A stretch of DNA of 18,639 nucleotides from an uncultured Anaerolineales bacterium (GCA_938008865.1 CALLJA010000277.1:1-18639); one strand, 5' to 3'. Counted from the first letter of the stretch, positions 1-8,258 are shown. The notes: generated from the letters alone by a model not told the origin. Translations and numbers: made by a program.

Positions 1-2731
1 GGCTCAGCGTTGCGCTGATGACGTACGGTCCACCCAGGACGGTCTCGCCAGCCGCGCGGGTGTAGGCTGCCGTGACGCCGTCACCCGGCAGGAAGCCGGT
101 CAACGTGCCACTCAGGACCGGGTCAGGGTCGCCATAGATCTTCCCGACCGTGTCGGGGGTGACCGTGGCAGCCTTAGGGGTAACCGTCAGCGTTTGCGAG
201 CCGCTGCTGGGGAAGAAATTCGCATCGCCGGCATACGAGGCGGTGATCAGGTGCGAACCCGCGCCGACCGCAGAGGGTGTGTAGGTGACGGAGCAGGTAG
301 CAATGCCGCTGCTGCCCGAGAGCACACACGGGCTGGTGACGAACGCGCCGCTGCCGCCCGAGGTCCAGTTGACGTTGCCGGACGGGGTGTTGGTTCCGCC
401 GCTGCGGGCTACGCTGGCCACACAGGTAATGGCGGAGCCATACTCGACGGACGGGGTCCCGCCACCGCAGGCGACCGTGGTGGCCGTAGTGCGCTGGTAG
501 GGCAGGCTGTAATAGACCTTGATCGAGATGGCGTCCAGGTCGGCATCGCCCCAAGTACCCGTAGCGCCGACCCTAACCTTGAAGGTGGCATCGGCAAAGT
601 CGGCCGGGGTCCAGGTGGTGCCCCACTTGTCGGTGGAAGTGCCCAGGACCGGGGCAGTGTCGTTGTTCGACATCGCGGCGGTCTTGGTGGCCGTGTAGGC
701 GTCCGGGTTCAGGGCTGAGGTGTTCCACAAAGCCACGGTGAAGTCGCGGTTCTGGAGCGTGCCATTGCGCTGACCCTCGACCGCGACCTGGATGCCGTCG
801 ATGGTGGCATTGGCCGGGATGCCCAGGTCCGGGAATCCGTACTCGGCCCAGTCGCCGGTGCTGTTGAAGGTCGCATACTGGTCGTTGGAAGTCCAGCCGT
901 TGTTGGGGTTGGTAATACTGTTAGACGCAACCGTGGCATTGGCGAAGATAAAGCCGGTGTTGCCGCCCGATGCCAGCGTGGTGAACGTAACGTCGTCACC
1001 GTAGGCCGTGCCGGTTGCGTTGGTGGCATAAGCGCGGACGTGATACAGGGTGTTCGGCGCAAGTCCAAGGATCGCGCTAGTGAAGGCGCCCGTCGCAGTA
1101 ACCGGGCCCTCGGTGGTCTTGTTGTCGGCGATGGTAGGGTTGGCCAGCGTACTCCAGACCACACCATGCTGGGTCGGGTCGGGGATGCCCAGCGAGGTGA
1201 CATTGCCGTTACCGAGCGCCGTGGCCACGTCGATGGAGGTCACAGCCTGGGTCGTGACGGTGGGCAGGGCCACCAGGCCCGAGGGCTGGAACTCGTATGC
1301 GCCGCGGTCATCATAGGTGCGGACGCCCGCGCCGGTATTGGCCGTGGCAAGGTCGTCCATACGGGCGTGGCCTTCGATATCCACGGACGGGTGGCTGGGC
1401 GCGTTCGAGTTGGCGCTGTCAATGGCCGGGGAACCGTCGGACAGGTGGTAGTCGCCAGTCGTCGAGTTGGCAGGAAAGGCCGCGCCGGTCACACGCAAAA
1501 CGGAGGTGACGGGCGAAACGAAGAGCGGGTTGCCCTCCAACCCGTGTACTTCCTGGGTGGTGATGGAGGCCTTGAAAGCTGCCAGCGAGGTGTAATTGGT
1601 GTCGTTCCAGATAATCTGGACGGTGGCCGCGCCGCGGTCGAACAGGTCGTAGTCAACAGTCGTGCCGTTGACGGAAGCCGAGTCGACGCGCAGGTTGCCG
1701 CCGAAGGAACCCGTGGGCGGGGTCAGGCCGTTGCCGGCGCTGATGTTGTTGGCCACGGTGGCATGATGCGACCCGAGACCGGTCTCGCCCTCAAAGTTGA
1801 TACCGGTTGTGCCATTGCCATGCACAGTGTTGCCGATCACGGTATTGTAGGGCGAGTTGTTGTTGTCGATGCCGTGGTCGCCGTTGCCGTAACTCAAGTT
1901 GCCGACCACCACGTTGTACGTGGAGCCAAGCCCACTGGAGTTGACATACAGGTTGATGCCGCTGTCCTCGTTGCCATAGGTGATGTTGTTGATGACCGTA
2001 TTGTGACTGGCCCCCGTGAGTTCAATCCCTGCGGCATCGGTAACCACCACCGAGGCATTGGCATAAGAGATGTTATTGCTGACCAGGTTGTAATCGCTGC
2101 TGTTGACCAAGCGGATGCCGATGCAGGTGTTATGGTCAGTGGTATTGCCGGTGATGGTCGAGTAGGTGGTATTCTTCAAATAGATGCCCTGCACATGTAG
2201 GTTCGGATTCGAAGGATCACCCGAATAGCTGACGTGGTTGTTCGAGATGGTGATATGATTCGAGTCGATGGCCTGGATGCCCTTGCCAATCGTCCCAGTG
2301 ACATTGAACCCATCTACCACGATGTAGCTCTTGGTACTGATGAAGAAGGCGCTGTTGGCGTTGCCGGTCACCGTGACGCCAGAAGAGGCGTGGAAGGTGA
2401 TCGGGCTGCCGTCGACGCCACTGTAGGCCGGGAAGATCGTCTCTGCGTAGGTACCATGCAGGACGTTCACGGTATCACCGGGCGAGGAGGCCATGTCTGC
2501 ACCCTTGGTGAGGGTGCAGAACGGCACCGAGAAGGTGCCTGCACCACTGTCGGAGCAGCCGGAATTGGTGTTGTCGACGTAATAGGTCGTGCCGGCGGCG
2601 CGGGCTTCGGTGGGGCGCATGCCCACCAGCGACCAAGCCAGCACCAGGATCAGGACCAGGAACTGGATCCGGACCAACGCGGTCTTGTGGGTGGTATCGC
2701 CGCGGGTCTTTTTCAAGGACGATTTAGTCAT
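1..2731 (-). CDS. Large exported right-handed parallel beta-helix protein with FN3-like and Ig-like domains (3' end beyond window)
   Basis: The frame stays open from ATG at 2731 to the window edge, giving 910 residues with no stop; a GGAGG lies 5 nt before the ATG. Residues 1-46 look like a long signal peptide (hydrophobic about 22-37, cleavage probably after ARA). Residues about 85-335 form a NosD/pectate-lyase-like beta-helix with repeated N-x-V-x-x-N-x-x-x-G-N coils. Then come a GDYHLSDGSPAIDSAN segment and a DRGAYEF closing motif (about 426-481), both typical of such proteins. Residues about 487-586 resemble FN3-like surface repeats (TLYHVRAYATNATGTAYGDD), about 587-745 are an unassigned domain, about 746-850 an Ig-like domain, and about 851-910 the start of an MBG-type domain (KIYGDPDPVLSG). 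It follows the Wzz/BY-kinase gene by 74 bp. Inferred role: cell-surface protein binding or modifying the polysaccharide. No catalytic residues can be assigned; an epimerase or lyase activity is possible but unproven. Confidence 0.88.
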   Translation of the reverse strand, partial: MTKSSLKKTRGDTTHKTALVRIQFLVLILVLAWSLVGMRPTEARAAGTTYYVDNTNSGCSDSGAGTFSVPFCTLTKGADMASSPGDTVNVLHGTYAETIFPAYSGVDGSPITFHASSGVTVTGNANSAFFISTKSYIVVDGFNVTGTIGKGIQAIDSNHITISNNHVSYSGDPSNPNLHVQGIYLKNTTYSTITGNTTDHNTCIGIRLVNSSDYNLVSNNISYANASVVVTDAAGIELTGASHNTVINNITYGNEDSGINLYVNSSGLGSTYNVVVGNLSYGNGDHGIDNNNSPYNTVIGNTVHGNGTTGINFEGETGLGSHHATVANNISAGNGLTPPTGSFGGNLRVDSASVNGTTVDYDLFDRGAATVQIIWNDTNYTSLAAFKASITTQEVHGLEGNPLFVSPVTSVLRVTGAAFPANSTTGDYHLSDGSPAIDSANSNAPSHPSVDIEGHARMDDLATANTGAGVRTYDDRGAYEFQPSGLVALPTVTTQAVTSIDVATALGNGNVTSLGIPDPTQHGVVWSTLANPTIADNKTTEGPVTATGAFTSAILGLAPNTLYHVRAYATNATGTAYGDDVTFTTLASGGNTGFIFANATVASNSITNPNNGWTSNDQYATFNSTGDWAEYGFPDLGIPANATIDGIQVAVEGQRNGTLQNRDFTVALWNTSALNPDAYTATKTAAMSNNDTAPVLGTSTDKWGTTWTPADFADATFKVRVGATGTWGDADLDAISIKVYYSLPYQRTTATTVACGGGTPSVEYGSAITCVASVARSGGTNTPSGNVNWTSGGSGAFVTSPCVLSGSSGIATCSVTYTPSAVGAGSHLITASYAGDANFFPSSGSQTLTVTPKAATVTPDTVGKIYGDPDPVLSGTLTGFLPGDGVTAAYTRAAGETVLGGPYVISATLS
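1727..2257 (-). repeat. Tandem beta-helix coil repeats within the exported protein
   Basis: Residues about 159-335 of the protein repeat a coil of roughly 22-30 residues. The clearest copies are NTVINNITYGNEDSGINLY, NVVVGNLSYGNGDHGIDNN and NTVIGNTVHGNGTTGINFE, followed by a shorter ATVANNISAGNG. They are repeats at protein level (ladder-forming Asn and Gly positions); DNA identity between copies is only partial. Confidence 0.7.
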
Positions 2732-2736
2732 TCTTC

Positions 2737-2741
2737 CCTCC
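2737..2741 (-). promoter_or_regulatory. Shine-Dalgarno site for the beta-helix protein
   Basis: GGAGG on the minus strand, 5 nt before the ATG at 2731. It supports that start for a gene whose stop is outside the window. Confidence 0.7.
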
Positions 2742-2805
2742 GGACAAAAATGAAAAACAAGTGGATAACGGGCAGGAGGCCGGGGATGCGGCGCTGCGCA
2801 TGTGA

Positions 2806-4623
2806 CTATGTGGGTGAAACGGATATGTCATCGGTTTCCTTGCGAATCTCATAGGCATTCTCCTTTTTCTCTGCCGTCTTTCTTTTCCAAGACAAGAATT
2901 GTCTTATTACATTGCGATGTTGCGCGGGCTGACTAAGGACCATGCCCACCACGGCGGCCCCCAGCAATTGGAACCGCCGCAGGGTGGCCTGAGCCGCTTC
3001 GACGCGGGTGCGCCCGCAGCGTACCACCAGCAGGATCGCGCCCAGCCTGGAGGCCAGCACCTGGGCGTCGGCGCTCTCGGCGGGAGGGCTGTCCACGATC
3101 ACCAGGTCGGACTGGGCCTGTAATTCGTCCAGCACCTGGCCCCATTTGACGGCATCCAGCCAGCGGGTTGGGTCTTCGTCGGGCTGTCCGCCGGTTACAA
3201 GTCTCAGGTCGCGCAGGCCTTCCACCATGCGGTAGACCTGCCTCAACTCGGCCCGCCCGTGGACGACATCCGACAAGCCTTTCTGGTTCTCGACCCCGAA
3301 CAGGTCGTGCAGACGGGGCCGCCTGAGGTCGCCGTCCACCAGGGTGACGCGCCTGCCCTGCTGGGCATTGACCACCGCCAGATTGGCGGCGATGCAGGTC
3401 TTGCCATCCTTTGCACCCCCGTTCAGCACCAGCAGGGCCTGGATATGGCCTTCCAGGCTGACAATCTCCACGCTGGCCCCCAGGGCGCGGAATGCGTCGG
3501 CGTCGGCGGAAAAGGGGCGGCTCAAGGTGACGGGGCTGTGCGGCAGGCCGTCGTCGGAGACCAGGCCCAGCACGGGGACCTGGAGTTCCTTTTCGGCCTG
3601 GGCGGGGGTGCGCAGCGAGGTGTCGAAGTGGTCGAGTATCAGGATGACGGTGGCTGCGATACCCAGCCCGGCCATGACTCCCACCAACATGTAGAGGATA
3701 GGAATTGGCATGGCGGCCTTCTTGGGCGGGATGGCCGCAACGATCTGCACCACGTTCTCGGAACTTTGCATTCGCGCCAGGTGTACCGTCTCGCGGTTGG
3801 AGAGCAGGCCCAGGTACATCTGCTGGTACAGGTCGAGCGTGGCCTGCAGGGTGGCCAATTGCGGATCCTCGCGGGTATCACCCTGGCCAACGCGCCCGGT
3901 GTAGGTGAGGTTGGTCTCGATCTGGCGGTACAAGCTCATCAGCGAGTTCAACTGTTCCAGTTGGGCCTGCTTCTCGGTGAGCGCGACCCGCTCGATGGGC
4001 GTGGGCGCAACGGGGAAGGCGGAGATCTCTTGTTTGAGGGTGGCGATCTCCAGACTCAACTGTCCGATCTGCTGGCTGACGCGCGTCAACTGGTCCTGCA
4101 CGCTGGTGTCGCTGATCTGGCTGACCTGGGTTTGCAGGTCGTCGATCTGCGCCTGTACCTGCCCGATCTGGGTATCAATGGACTGTTCAAAGGCAGCGTA
4201 ACGGCCCGAGAGCAGGTCTTCATTGCGCTGGATCAGGATCTGGACCAGGGTGTTGGCGATCTGCGCGGCCCGTATGGGGTCGGTATCCTGTACTTTGACC
4301 TGCACGATCAGCGTGTTGGGAATCGAACTGACCTGGATGCTGTCCGCGTCCACTTTGACGCCCACCTGCTGGGTGATCTCATCCAGCACAGGTTGGGATT
4401 TGGCCAGTTGCAGGTTGATGGCCACCAGTTGCTCATCACTCAGCGGCAGCATGTCTGCGTTGCTTTGCTGGCGGGTGCGGCTGATCAGGATCTTGGTGGT
4501 GGCCTCATATACGGGCGTTTGGATCTGCGCCGCGACCAGGCCCAGGATGGCCCCCAGGGTCAATCCCAGAACCAGGTAACGCAGGTTGCGCCACATGAGG
4601 GAAATGAGATCCTTGATTTCCAT
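2806..4623 (-). CDS. Fused Wzz-type chain-length determinant and BY-kinase-like ATPase
   Basis: A 605-residue protein of the Wzc/CpsCD class, which controls polysaccharide chain length and export through an ATP-dependent kinase. A Wzz domain begins at the N-terminus with TM1 at about 15-33. An extracytoplasmic coiled-coil region covers about 140-290 and TM2 about 307-330. The cytoplasmic ATPase has a Walker A loop GGAKDGKT (402-409), a Walker A' segment VTLVDGDLRRP (426-436) and a Walker B segment LVIVDSPP (507-514). Odd points: the P-loop departs from the usual PGEGKS/T form, and the C-terminus, normally a Tyr-rich autophosphorylation cluster, has only Tyr591 in its last 30 residues. ATP binding looks intact, but tyrosine autophosphorylation may be reduced or absent. 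An AAAGGA stretch lies before the ATG. The gene follows the aminotransferase gene after 79 bp. Confidence 0.92.
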   Translation of the reverse strand: MEIKDLISLMWRNLRYLVLGLTLGAILGLVAAQIQTPVYEATTKILISRTRQQSNADMLPLSDEQLVAINLQLAKSQPVLDEITQQVGVKVDADSIQVSSIPNTLIVQVKVQDTDPIRAAQIANTLVQILIQRNEDLLSGRYAAFEQSIDTQIGQVQAQIDDLQTQVSQISDTSVQDQLTRVSQQIGQLSLEIATLKQEISAFPVAPTPIERVALTEKQAQLEQLNSLMSLYRQIETNLTYTGRVGQGDTREDPQLATLQATLDLYQQMYLGLLSNRETVHLARMQSSENVVQIVAAIPPKKAAMPIPILYMLVGVMAGLGIAATVILILDHFDTSLRTPAQAEKELQVPVLGLVSDDGLPHSPVTLSRPFSADADAFRALGASVEIVSLEGHIQALLVLNGGAKDGKTCIAANLAVVNAQQGRRVTLVDGDLRRPRLHDLFGVENQKGLSDVVHGRAELRQVYRMVEGLRDLRLVTGGQPDEDPTRWLDAVKWGQVLDELQAQSDLVIVDSPPAESADAQVLASRLGAILLVVRCGRTRVEAAQATLRRFQLLGAAVVGMVLSQPAQHRNVIRQFLSWKRKTAEKKENAYEIRKETDDISVSPT

Positions 4624-4637
4624 ACAGAGTCCTTTTC

Positions 4638-4697
4638 TGGAACACCATCAAAACTGTTAACTGTCCCCCAGAGAATGGGCCGTTTACAAGTGTTCCA
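4638..4697. other. 8-bp inverted repeat in the leader of the Wzz/BY-kinase gene
   Basis: TGGAACAC at 4638-4645 is perfectly complementary to GTGTTCCA at 4690-4697, with 44 nt between. The arms bracket most of the 79-bp gap between the aminotransferase stop and the kinase start, and the arm nearest the kinase is close to its AAAGGA ribosome-binding stretch. It could be a leader stem or a binding site for a dimeric regulator. An 8-bp match at this spacing could also be chance. Confidence 0.25.
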
Positions 4698-4702
4698 ATG
4701 GC

Positions 4703-5839
4703 TCAAACGCTGACGAGCACCTGCGCGATGGCGCGCGCCACACTCAACACATTGTCATCTGTCAGGGTCGGGTAGAGCGGCAGGGTCACCTCGCGCCCGC
4801 CGATGTCATCGGTGCGGGGCAGGCAATTCGCGCCCCGCGAGCCCTCATAAGCCGAGAACGTGTGAATGGGCGGATAGTGAATGCTGGTCTGGATGCCCTG
4901 CGCCTTCAGGCTGTCCATGAAGTACGAGCGCCCCATGCCGACCGGTAACAGGATGGGCAGCAGGTGCGCCGCCGACAGGCCGGGGTGATTCTCAAACGGG
5001 ACTTCCACCTGCGGGGCCAGTTCGCGCAGGGCCTCGCGGTAGACCTGGGTCAGGCGGCGGCGGCGCTCGTTATTGGCGGGCAGTTTTTCGAGCTGGACCC
5101 TGCCCAGGGCGGCGCGGAGCTCGTCGATGCGGTAGTTGTAGCCAAGGTCCACCACGTCGTAACTCCAGGCATGGCCCTTGTGACGGTCCCAGGTGAGCGA
5201 GGTCATGCCGTGCGAGCGCAGGCGGCCCAGGCGCTGGGCGTACTCGTCGTTGTCGGTGACGATCATGCCGCCCTCGCCCGTGGTCATGTTCTTGTTCGAG
5301 AAGAAACTGTAACAACCCAGGTCGCCCCACGCGCCCAGTTTTCGTCCGTCCAGTTCCGAGCCGACAGCGTGGGCCGCATCTTCGATTACGGCCAGGCCAT
5401 GTTCGCGCGCCAGGCTCAGGATGGCAGGCATGTCGCAGGCATAGCCGCCGTAGTGCATGACCAGGATGGCGCGTGTGCGGTCGGTGAGGGCCTGCTCGAT
5501 GGAGCGACGGGAGATGTTCAAGTCCTGCACGCCGACGATATCCGCGAAGACGGGCGTTGCGCCCGTGTAGCGCACGGCGTTGGCCGTGGCGACAAAGGTC
5601 AGCGAGGGGACGATGGCCTCGTCGCCTGGGCCGAGTCCTGCTGCCACGCAGGCCAGGTGCAGCGCGGCCGTGGCATTGGTGACGGCGATGGCATGTTTCG
5701 CGCCGACATAATCCGCAAAGGCCTGCTCGAATTCGGCGGTAACGGAACCCATCGTCAGCCACTTGCTCCGCAGGACGTCATCCACGGCGGCCCGTTCCTC
5801 GGGACCGAAGTCGATATCGGAAAGCGGGATCTTCCACAT
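4703..5839 (-). CDS. DegT/DnrJ/EryC1/StrS-family PLP-dependent sugar aminotransferase
   Basis: 378 residues, normal length for the family, which transfers an amino group from glutamate to a nucleotide-linked keto-sugar. Visible PLP-site features are TNATAALHLA (54-63), EDAAHAVGSE (153-162) with Asp154 placed to bind the pyridine nitrogen, and SFFSNKNMTTGEGG (178-191) with Lys183 as the Schiff-base lysine. The C-terminal SIHYPPIH segment is also typical. GGGAGG lies 6 nt before the ATG, inside the 3' end of the nucleotidyltransferase gene, and the two genes are 2 bp apart. The overall look is close to perosamine-synthase-type enzymes (GDP- or UDP-4-keto-6-deoxysugar acceptors), but the substrate cannot be fixed from sequence alone. 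No sugar 4,6-dehydratase to supply the keto-sugar is present in the window. Confidence 0.93.
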   Translation of the reverse strand: MWKIPLSDIDFGPEERAAVDDVLRSKWLTMGSVTAEFEQAFADYVGAKHAIAVTNATAALHLACVAAGLGPGDEAIVPSLTFVATANAVRYTGATPVFADIVGVQDLNISRRSIEQALTDRTRAILVMHYGGYACDMPAILSLAREHGLAVIEDAAHAVGSELDGRKLGAWGDLGCYSFFSNKNMTTGEGGMIVTDNDEYAQRLGRLRSHGMTSLTWDRHKGHAWSYDVVDLGYNYRIDELRAALGRVQLEKLPANNERRRRLTQVYREALRELAPQVEVPFENHPGLSAAHLLPILLPVGMGRSYFMDSLKAQGIQTSIHYPPIHTFSAYEGSRGANCLPRTDDIGGREVTLPLYPTLTDDNVLSVARAIAQVLVSV

Positions 5840-5841
5840 GG

Positions 5842-6561
5842 TTAACCTCCCACCGCTTGCGGCAGGAACTGACAGCGCATGTTCTCGAAATCCTTCGAGG
5901 CGCGCGCATAATCGTCAGGGCGGCCCAGGTCTTCCCAGTAGCCGTTGAACTCGTAGCCCACCACGCGCTCGCCTGCCGCAATGAGTTTCTTGACCAGGTC
6001 GGGAAAATCGAGGTACTGGTTGGGTTCGATGTACGCCATGACAGACGGCTCGAAGACGTAGATGCCCATGCTGACCAGGAAGTCGTACACAGGTTTCTCG
6101 ATGTAGCCCGTAATCGAGCAATCGCCGTTGCGCTGGATGACGCCCAGGTCGATCTTCGACTGGCGGTGGTGAGCGGCGATGGTGGCGATGGCCTTCTGCG
6201 ACTTGTGGAACTCGATCAACTCGCGCAAGTTCAGGGTGGTCAGCACGTCTCCGTTCGAGACGAGAAAGGTCTCTTGCAACCCACTGACCAGGGCAATCGG
6301 GCCAGCCGTGCCGAGCGGATGGTCTTCATAACTGTAGGCGATGTTCAGCCCAAAGTCGCTGCCGTCCTTGAAGAAGGCCCGCAGCAGTTCAGACAGGTGC
6401 CCGACGGTCAGGACAACCTGGTCGACGCCCGCCTCCTTCATCTGGCGCAGCATGACCTCCAGGATGGGCATGTCTCCGATGGGCATCAGGGGCTTGGGCA
6501 GGATGGTGGTGTAGGGTGATAGGCGGGCACCTTTCCCCCCAGCCAGAATGACGGCTTTCAT
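5842..6561 (-). CDS. Sugar-1-phosphate nucleotidyltransferase
   Basis: 239 residues, the length of a catalytic domain alone, with no C-terminal left-handed beta-helix or isomerase domain. The family joins a sugar-1-phosphate to an NTP to make an NDP-sugar. The signature LAGGKGARLSPYTTILPKPL spans 6-25. GTAGPI at 84-89 contacts the nucleotide in relatives, Asp105 in SNGD is the expected metal ligand, EKP lies at 155-157, and GYWEDLGRPDDY (207-218) is the usual C-terminal motif. A strong AGGAGG precedes the ATG by a few bases. It lies 15 bp after the phosphoglycosyl transferase gene and 2 bp before the aminotransferase gene, which suggests it activates the sugar that the aminotransferase pathway uses. 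Sugar and base specificity (glucose/dTTP, mannose/GTP or other) are not resolved. Confidence 0.92.
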   Translation of the reverse strand: MKAVILAGGKGARLSPYTTILPKPLMPIGDMPILEVMLRQMKEAGVDQVVLTVGHLSELLRAFFKDGSDFGLNIAYSYEDHPLGTAGPIALVSGLQETFLVSNGDVLTTLNLRELIEFHKSQKAIATIAAHHRQSKIDLGVIQRNGDCSITGYIEKPVYDFLVSMGIYVFEPSVMAYIEPNQYLDFPDLVKKLIAAGERVVGYEFNGYWEDLGRPDDYARASKDFENMRCQFLPQAVGG

Positions 6562-6576
6562 GTCTTCCTCCTTCCT

Positions 6577-8226
6577 TCAACGGTGCGGCTGCCAGGCAGT
6601 GGCTTCTTCCTGGGCAACAGTGGGGATGGTGGGCGACTCGCCGCGCTGGTGGCTGAGTCGGGCAATGCAGTATTGGCACTGGAAGTCGCTCAGGCTGCCC
6701 GTAGACTGGTCCTGTTGGGCGGCTACGTTGAGGGTGTTGAGCGAGCCGAACAGGTCGGGGGCTACCATCACACGCGCGGGGGCAAAACTGTCCACATCGC
6801 GGAATTCGCTGTGCCGTTGAAGGGCCATCTGGTTGTCGGCCAAGATGATCAGGCCGACGTCCTGTTCCTTTGCGATGCGCCGCACGTCGGCCACGCGGCC
6901 AATGACCTTCGCACCGTAGATCTTCATACCCTGCGAGAGTAGGTCATCGTCAATGAAGCCGACGATGTGGAACTTGCTGGAGTAGGTCGGGTGCTCCATC
7001 AGCCAGGCGATATGTTCCGCCGTGCGGCCCGAGCCGACGATCAGCACGCGCTCGCGCGGCACACGCGCATCAAAACGCAGCGAGGCCAGACGGCTGACCA
7101 GTCCGTTGACGATGCGCCCGCGATAACGGACGAAGGTGAAACCCACCAGGGCCAGGATCGAGGAGACCAGGATCACCCCAAAGGTGCGCAGGTTGGTGAA
7201 CCCGAACTGGTAGTAGTGGAACCCGAGCGTGATGGCCGTGGCAGCCAGCCAGGTCAGCGACAGGCTGCCCGATTCCCACGAGGAGGCCTTGGGCCAGTTT
7301 ATGACGTTGTTCTTTAGCAGCGCCCCCAGCCCGCTGTAGAGCAAGGCGAACCCGAGCGCCATCTTGACGGCGGCGGACAGCCCAAGGTTGAGCGGGACAT
7401 ACAGCCGTACACCCAGCCCGGTCAGCCCAATGGCGGCCAGCACGATCAGGAAATCGAGCAGGAACCAACTGACGTAGCGCTGGAACAGGCGGGACACGGG
7501 TCCCACGAACAGCATCGGCTCGGGCGGCGAATAGGAGCGGATCTTGGGCAGCAACAGGATCGCCGTCCACAAGATGACGTCCAAGTCGAGCCAGAAGGAG
7601 CGGTAACGGATGTAGAGTTGGTCGAGGCGCATCTTGTCTGGGCTGAGTTCCAGCAGGTACTTGCGCATCACGTCGCGGGCGGGCAGCATGGCTTCTTCGT
7701 CGCGATAGAGGATCGAGGCAGGGCTGGTGATGCCAGGCCGCACCGAAAGCAGTTCGCGCGCCACGCTGACTGGCCAGGTCTTGGAGATGGTCGGGTCTTC
7801 GGGGCGCGGCCCCACCAGGCTCATATCACCTACGAGTACGTTCCAGAACTGGGGCAGTTCGTTCAACTTGGTGTCGCGCAGCCATTTTCCCAGAGGGGTG
7901 ATACGCTCGTCCTCCTTGCAGGTCACGCGCGGGCCATCGTAACTCTTTGGCTCTTCGTACATGGTGCGAAACTTGAGCATCTTGAAGGTGACGCCGTTGC
8001 GGCCGATGCGCACACCCCAATAAAAGACCGGGCCCGGGGAGTCGCGCTTGATGAGGATGGCGATGAACAGGAAGGCCGGCAAAAGCAGGAGCAGGGCCGT
8101 CAGCGCCACCAGGATGTCGAAGGCGCGTTTGATCACCCCGCTGGTCACGCTGCTGAAAGTGGTCCGCTCCACGGCCATGTCGCGAATCTCCTTGGTTTGT
8201 TTGATTTGCTGTGACGTACGGATCAT
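6577..8226 (-). CDS. Polyprenyl-phosphate phosphoglycosyl transferase with C-terminal 4-TM and Rossmann (CoA_binding_3-like) domains, reversed domain order
   Basis: A 549-residue protein that should start glycan assembly by moving a phospho-sugar to undecaprenyl phosphate at the inner face of the membrane. The catalytic bacterial sugar transferase domain is N-terminal (about 31-228): RAFD (34-37), a re-entrant hydrophobic helix (38-59), SPGPVFYWGVRIGRNG (63-78), FKMLKFRTM (81-89), LNELPQFWNVLVGDMSLVGPRP (121-142) and RPGITSPAS (163-171). It is followed by four likely TM helices (about 252-276, 283-303, 322-340, 345-367) and a Rossmann domain starting VLIVGSGRTAEHIA (394-407). In WbaP/WcaJ enzymes the TM and Rossmann part comes first, so this is a reversed order. 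The catalytic Asp-Glu pair is Asn122-Glu123 here. Two starts are credible: ATG 8226 (GGAGG, 5 nt) and ATG 8178 (AAGGAG, 9 nt). Confidence 0.9.
   Translation of the reverse strand: MIRTSQQIKQTKEIRDMAVERTTFSSVTSGVIKRAFDILVALTALLLLLPAFLFIAILIKRDSPGPVFYWGVRIGRNGVTFKMLKFRTMYEEPKSYDGPRVTCKEDERITPLGKWLRDTKLNELPQFWNVLVGDMSLVGPRPEDPTISKTWPVSVARELLSVRPGITSPASILYRDEEAMLPARDVMRKYLLELSPDKMRLDQLYIRYRSFWLDLDVILWTAILLLPKIRSYSPPEPMLFVGPVSRLFQRYVSWFLLDFLIVLAAIGLTGLGVRLYVPLNLGLSAAVKMALGFALLYSGLGALLKNNVINWPKASSWESGSLSLTWLAATAITLGFHYYQFGFTNLRTFGVILVSSILALVGFTFVRYRGRIVNGLVSRLASLRFDARVPRERVLIVGSGRTAEHIAWLMEHPTYSSKFHIVGFIDDDLLSQGMKIYGAKVIGRVADVRRIAKEQDVGLIILADNQMALQRHSEFRDVDSFAPARVMVAPDLFGSLNTLNVAAQQDQSTGSLSDFQCQYCIARLSHQRGESPTIPTVAQEEATAWQPHR
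8188..8193 (-). promoter_or_regulatory. Internal Shine-Dalgarno site pointing to an alternative start at 8178
   Basis: AAGGAG lies 9 nt before an in-frame ATG at 8178 (codon 17 of the longer form). Starting there would give MAVERTTFSS and remove a hydrophilic, Gln/Lys-rich leader. The upstream GGAGG at 8232-8236 serves ATG 8226 equally well, so the true start is open. Confidence 0.45.
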
Positions 8227-8258
8227 TCATTCCTCCAAATCGTTCCCTACCCGACAAG

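Noticed and set aside
1040..2200. 386-residue plus-strand open frame
   Set aside because: Antisense to the exported beta-helix protein. Its valine/glycine/aspartate-rich translation mirrors the Asn/Thr/Gly repeats of the sense protein.
3259..4713. 484-residue plus-strand open frame
   Set aside because: Antisense to the Wzz/BY-kinase gene, whose motifs are unambiguous. Composition is Gln/Asp/Leu/Gly-rich, with no domain signs.
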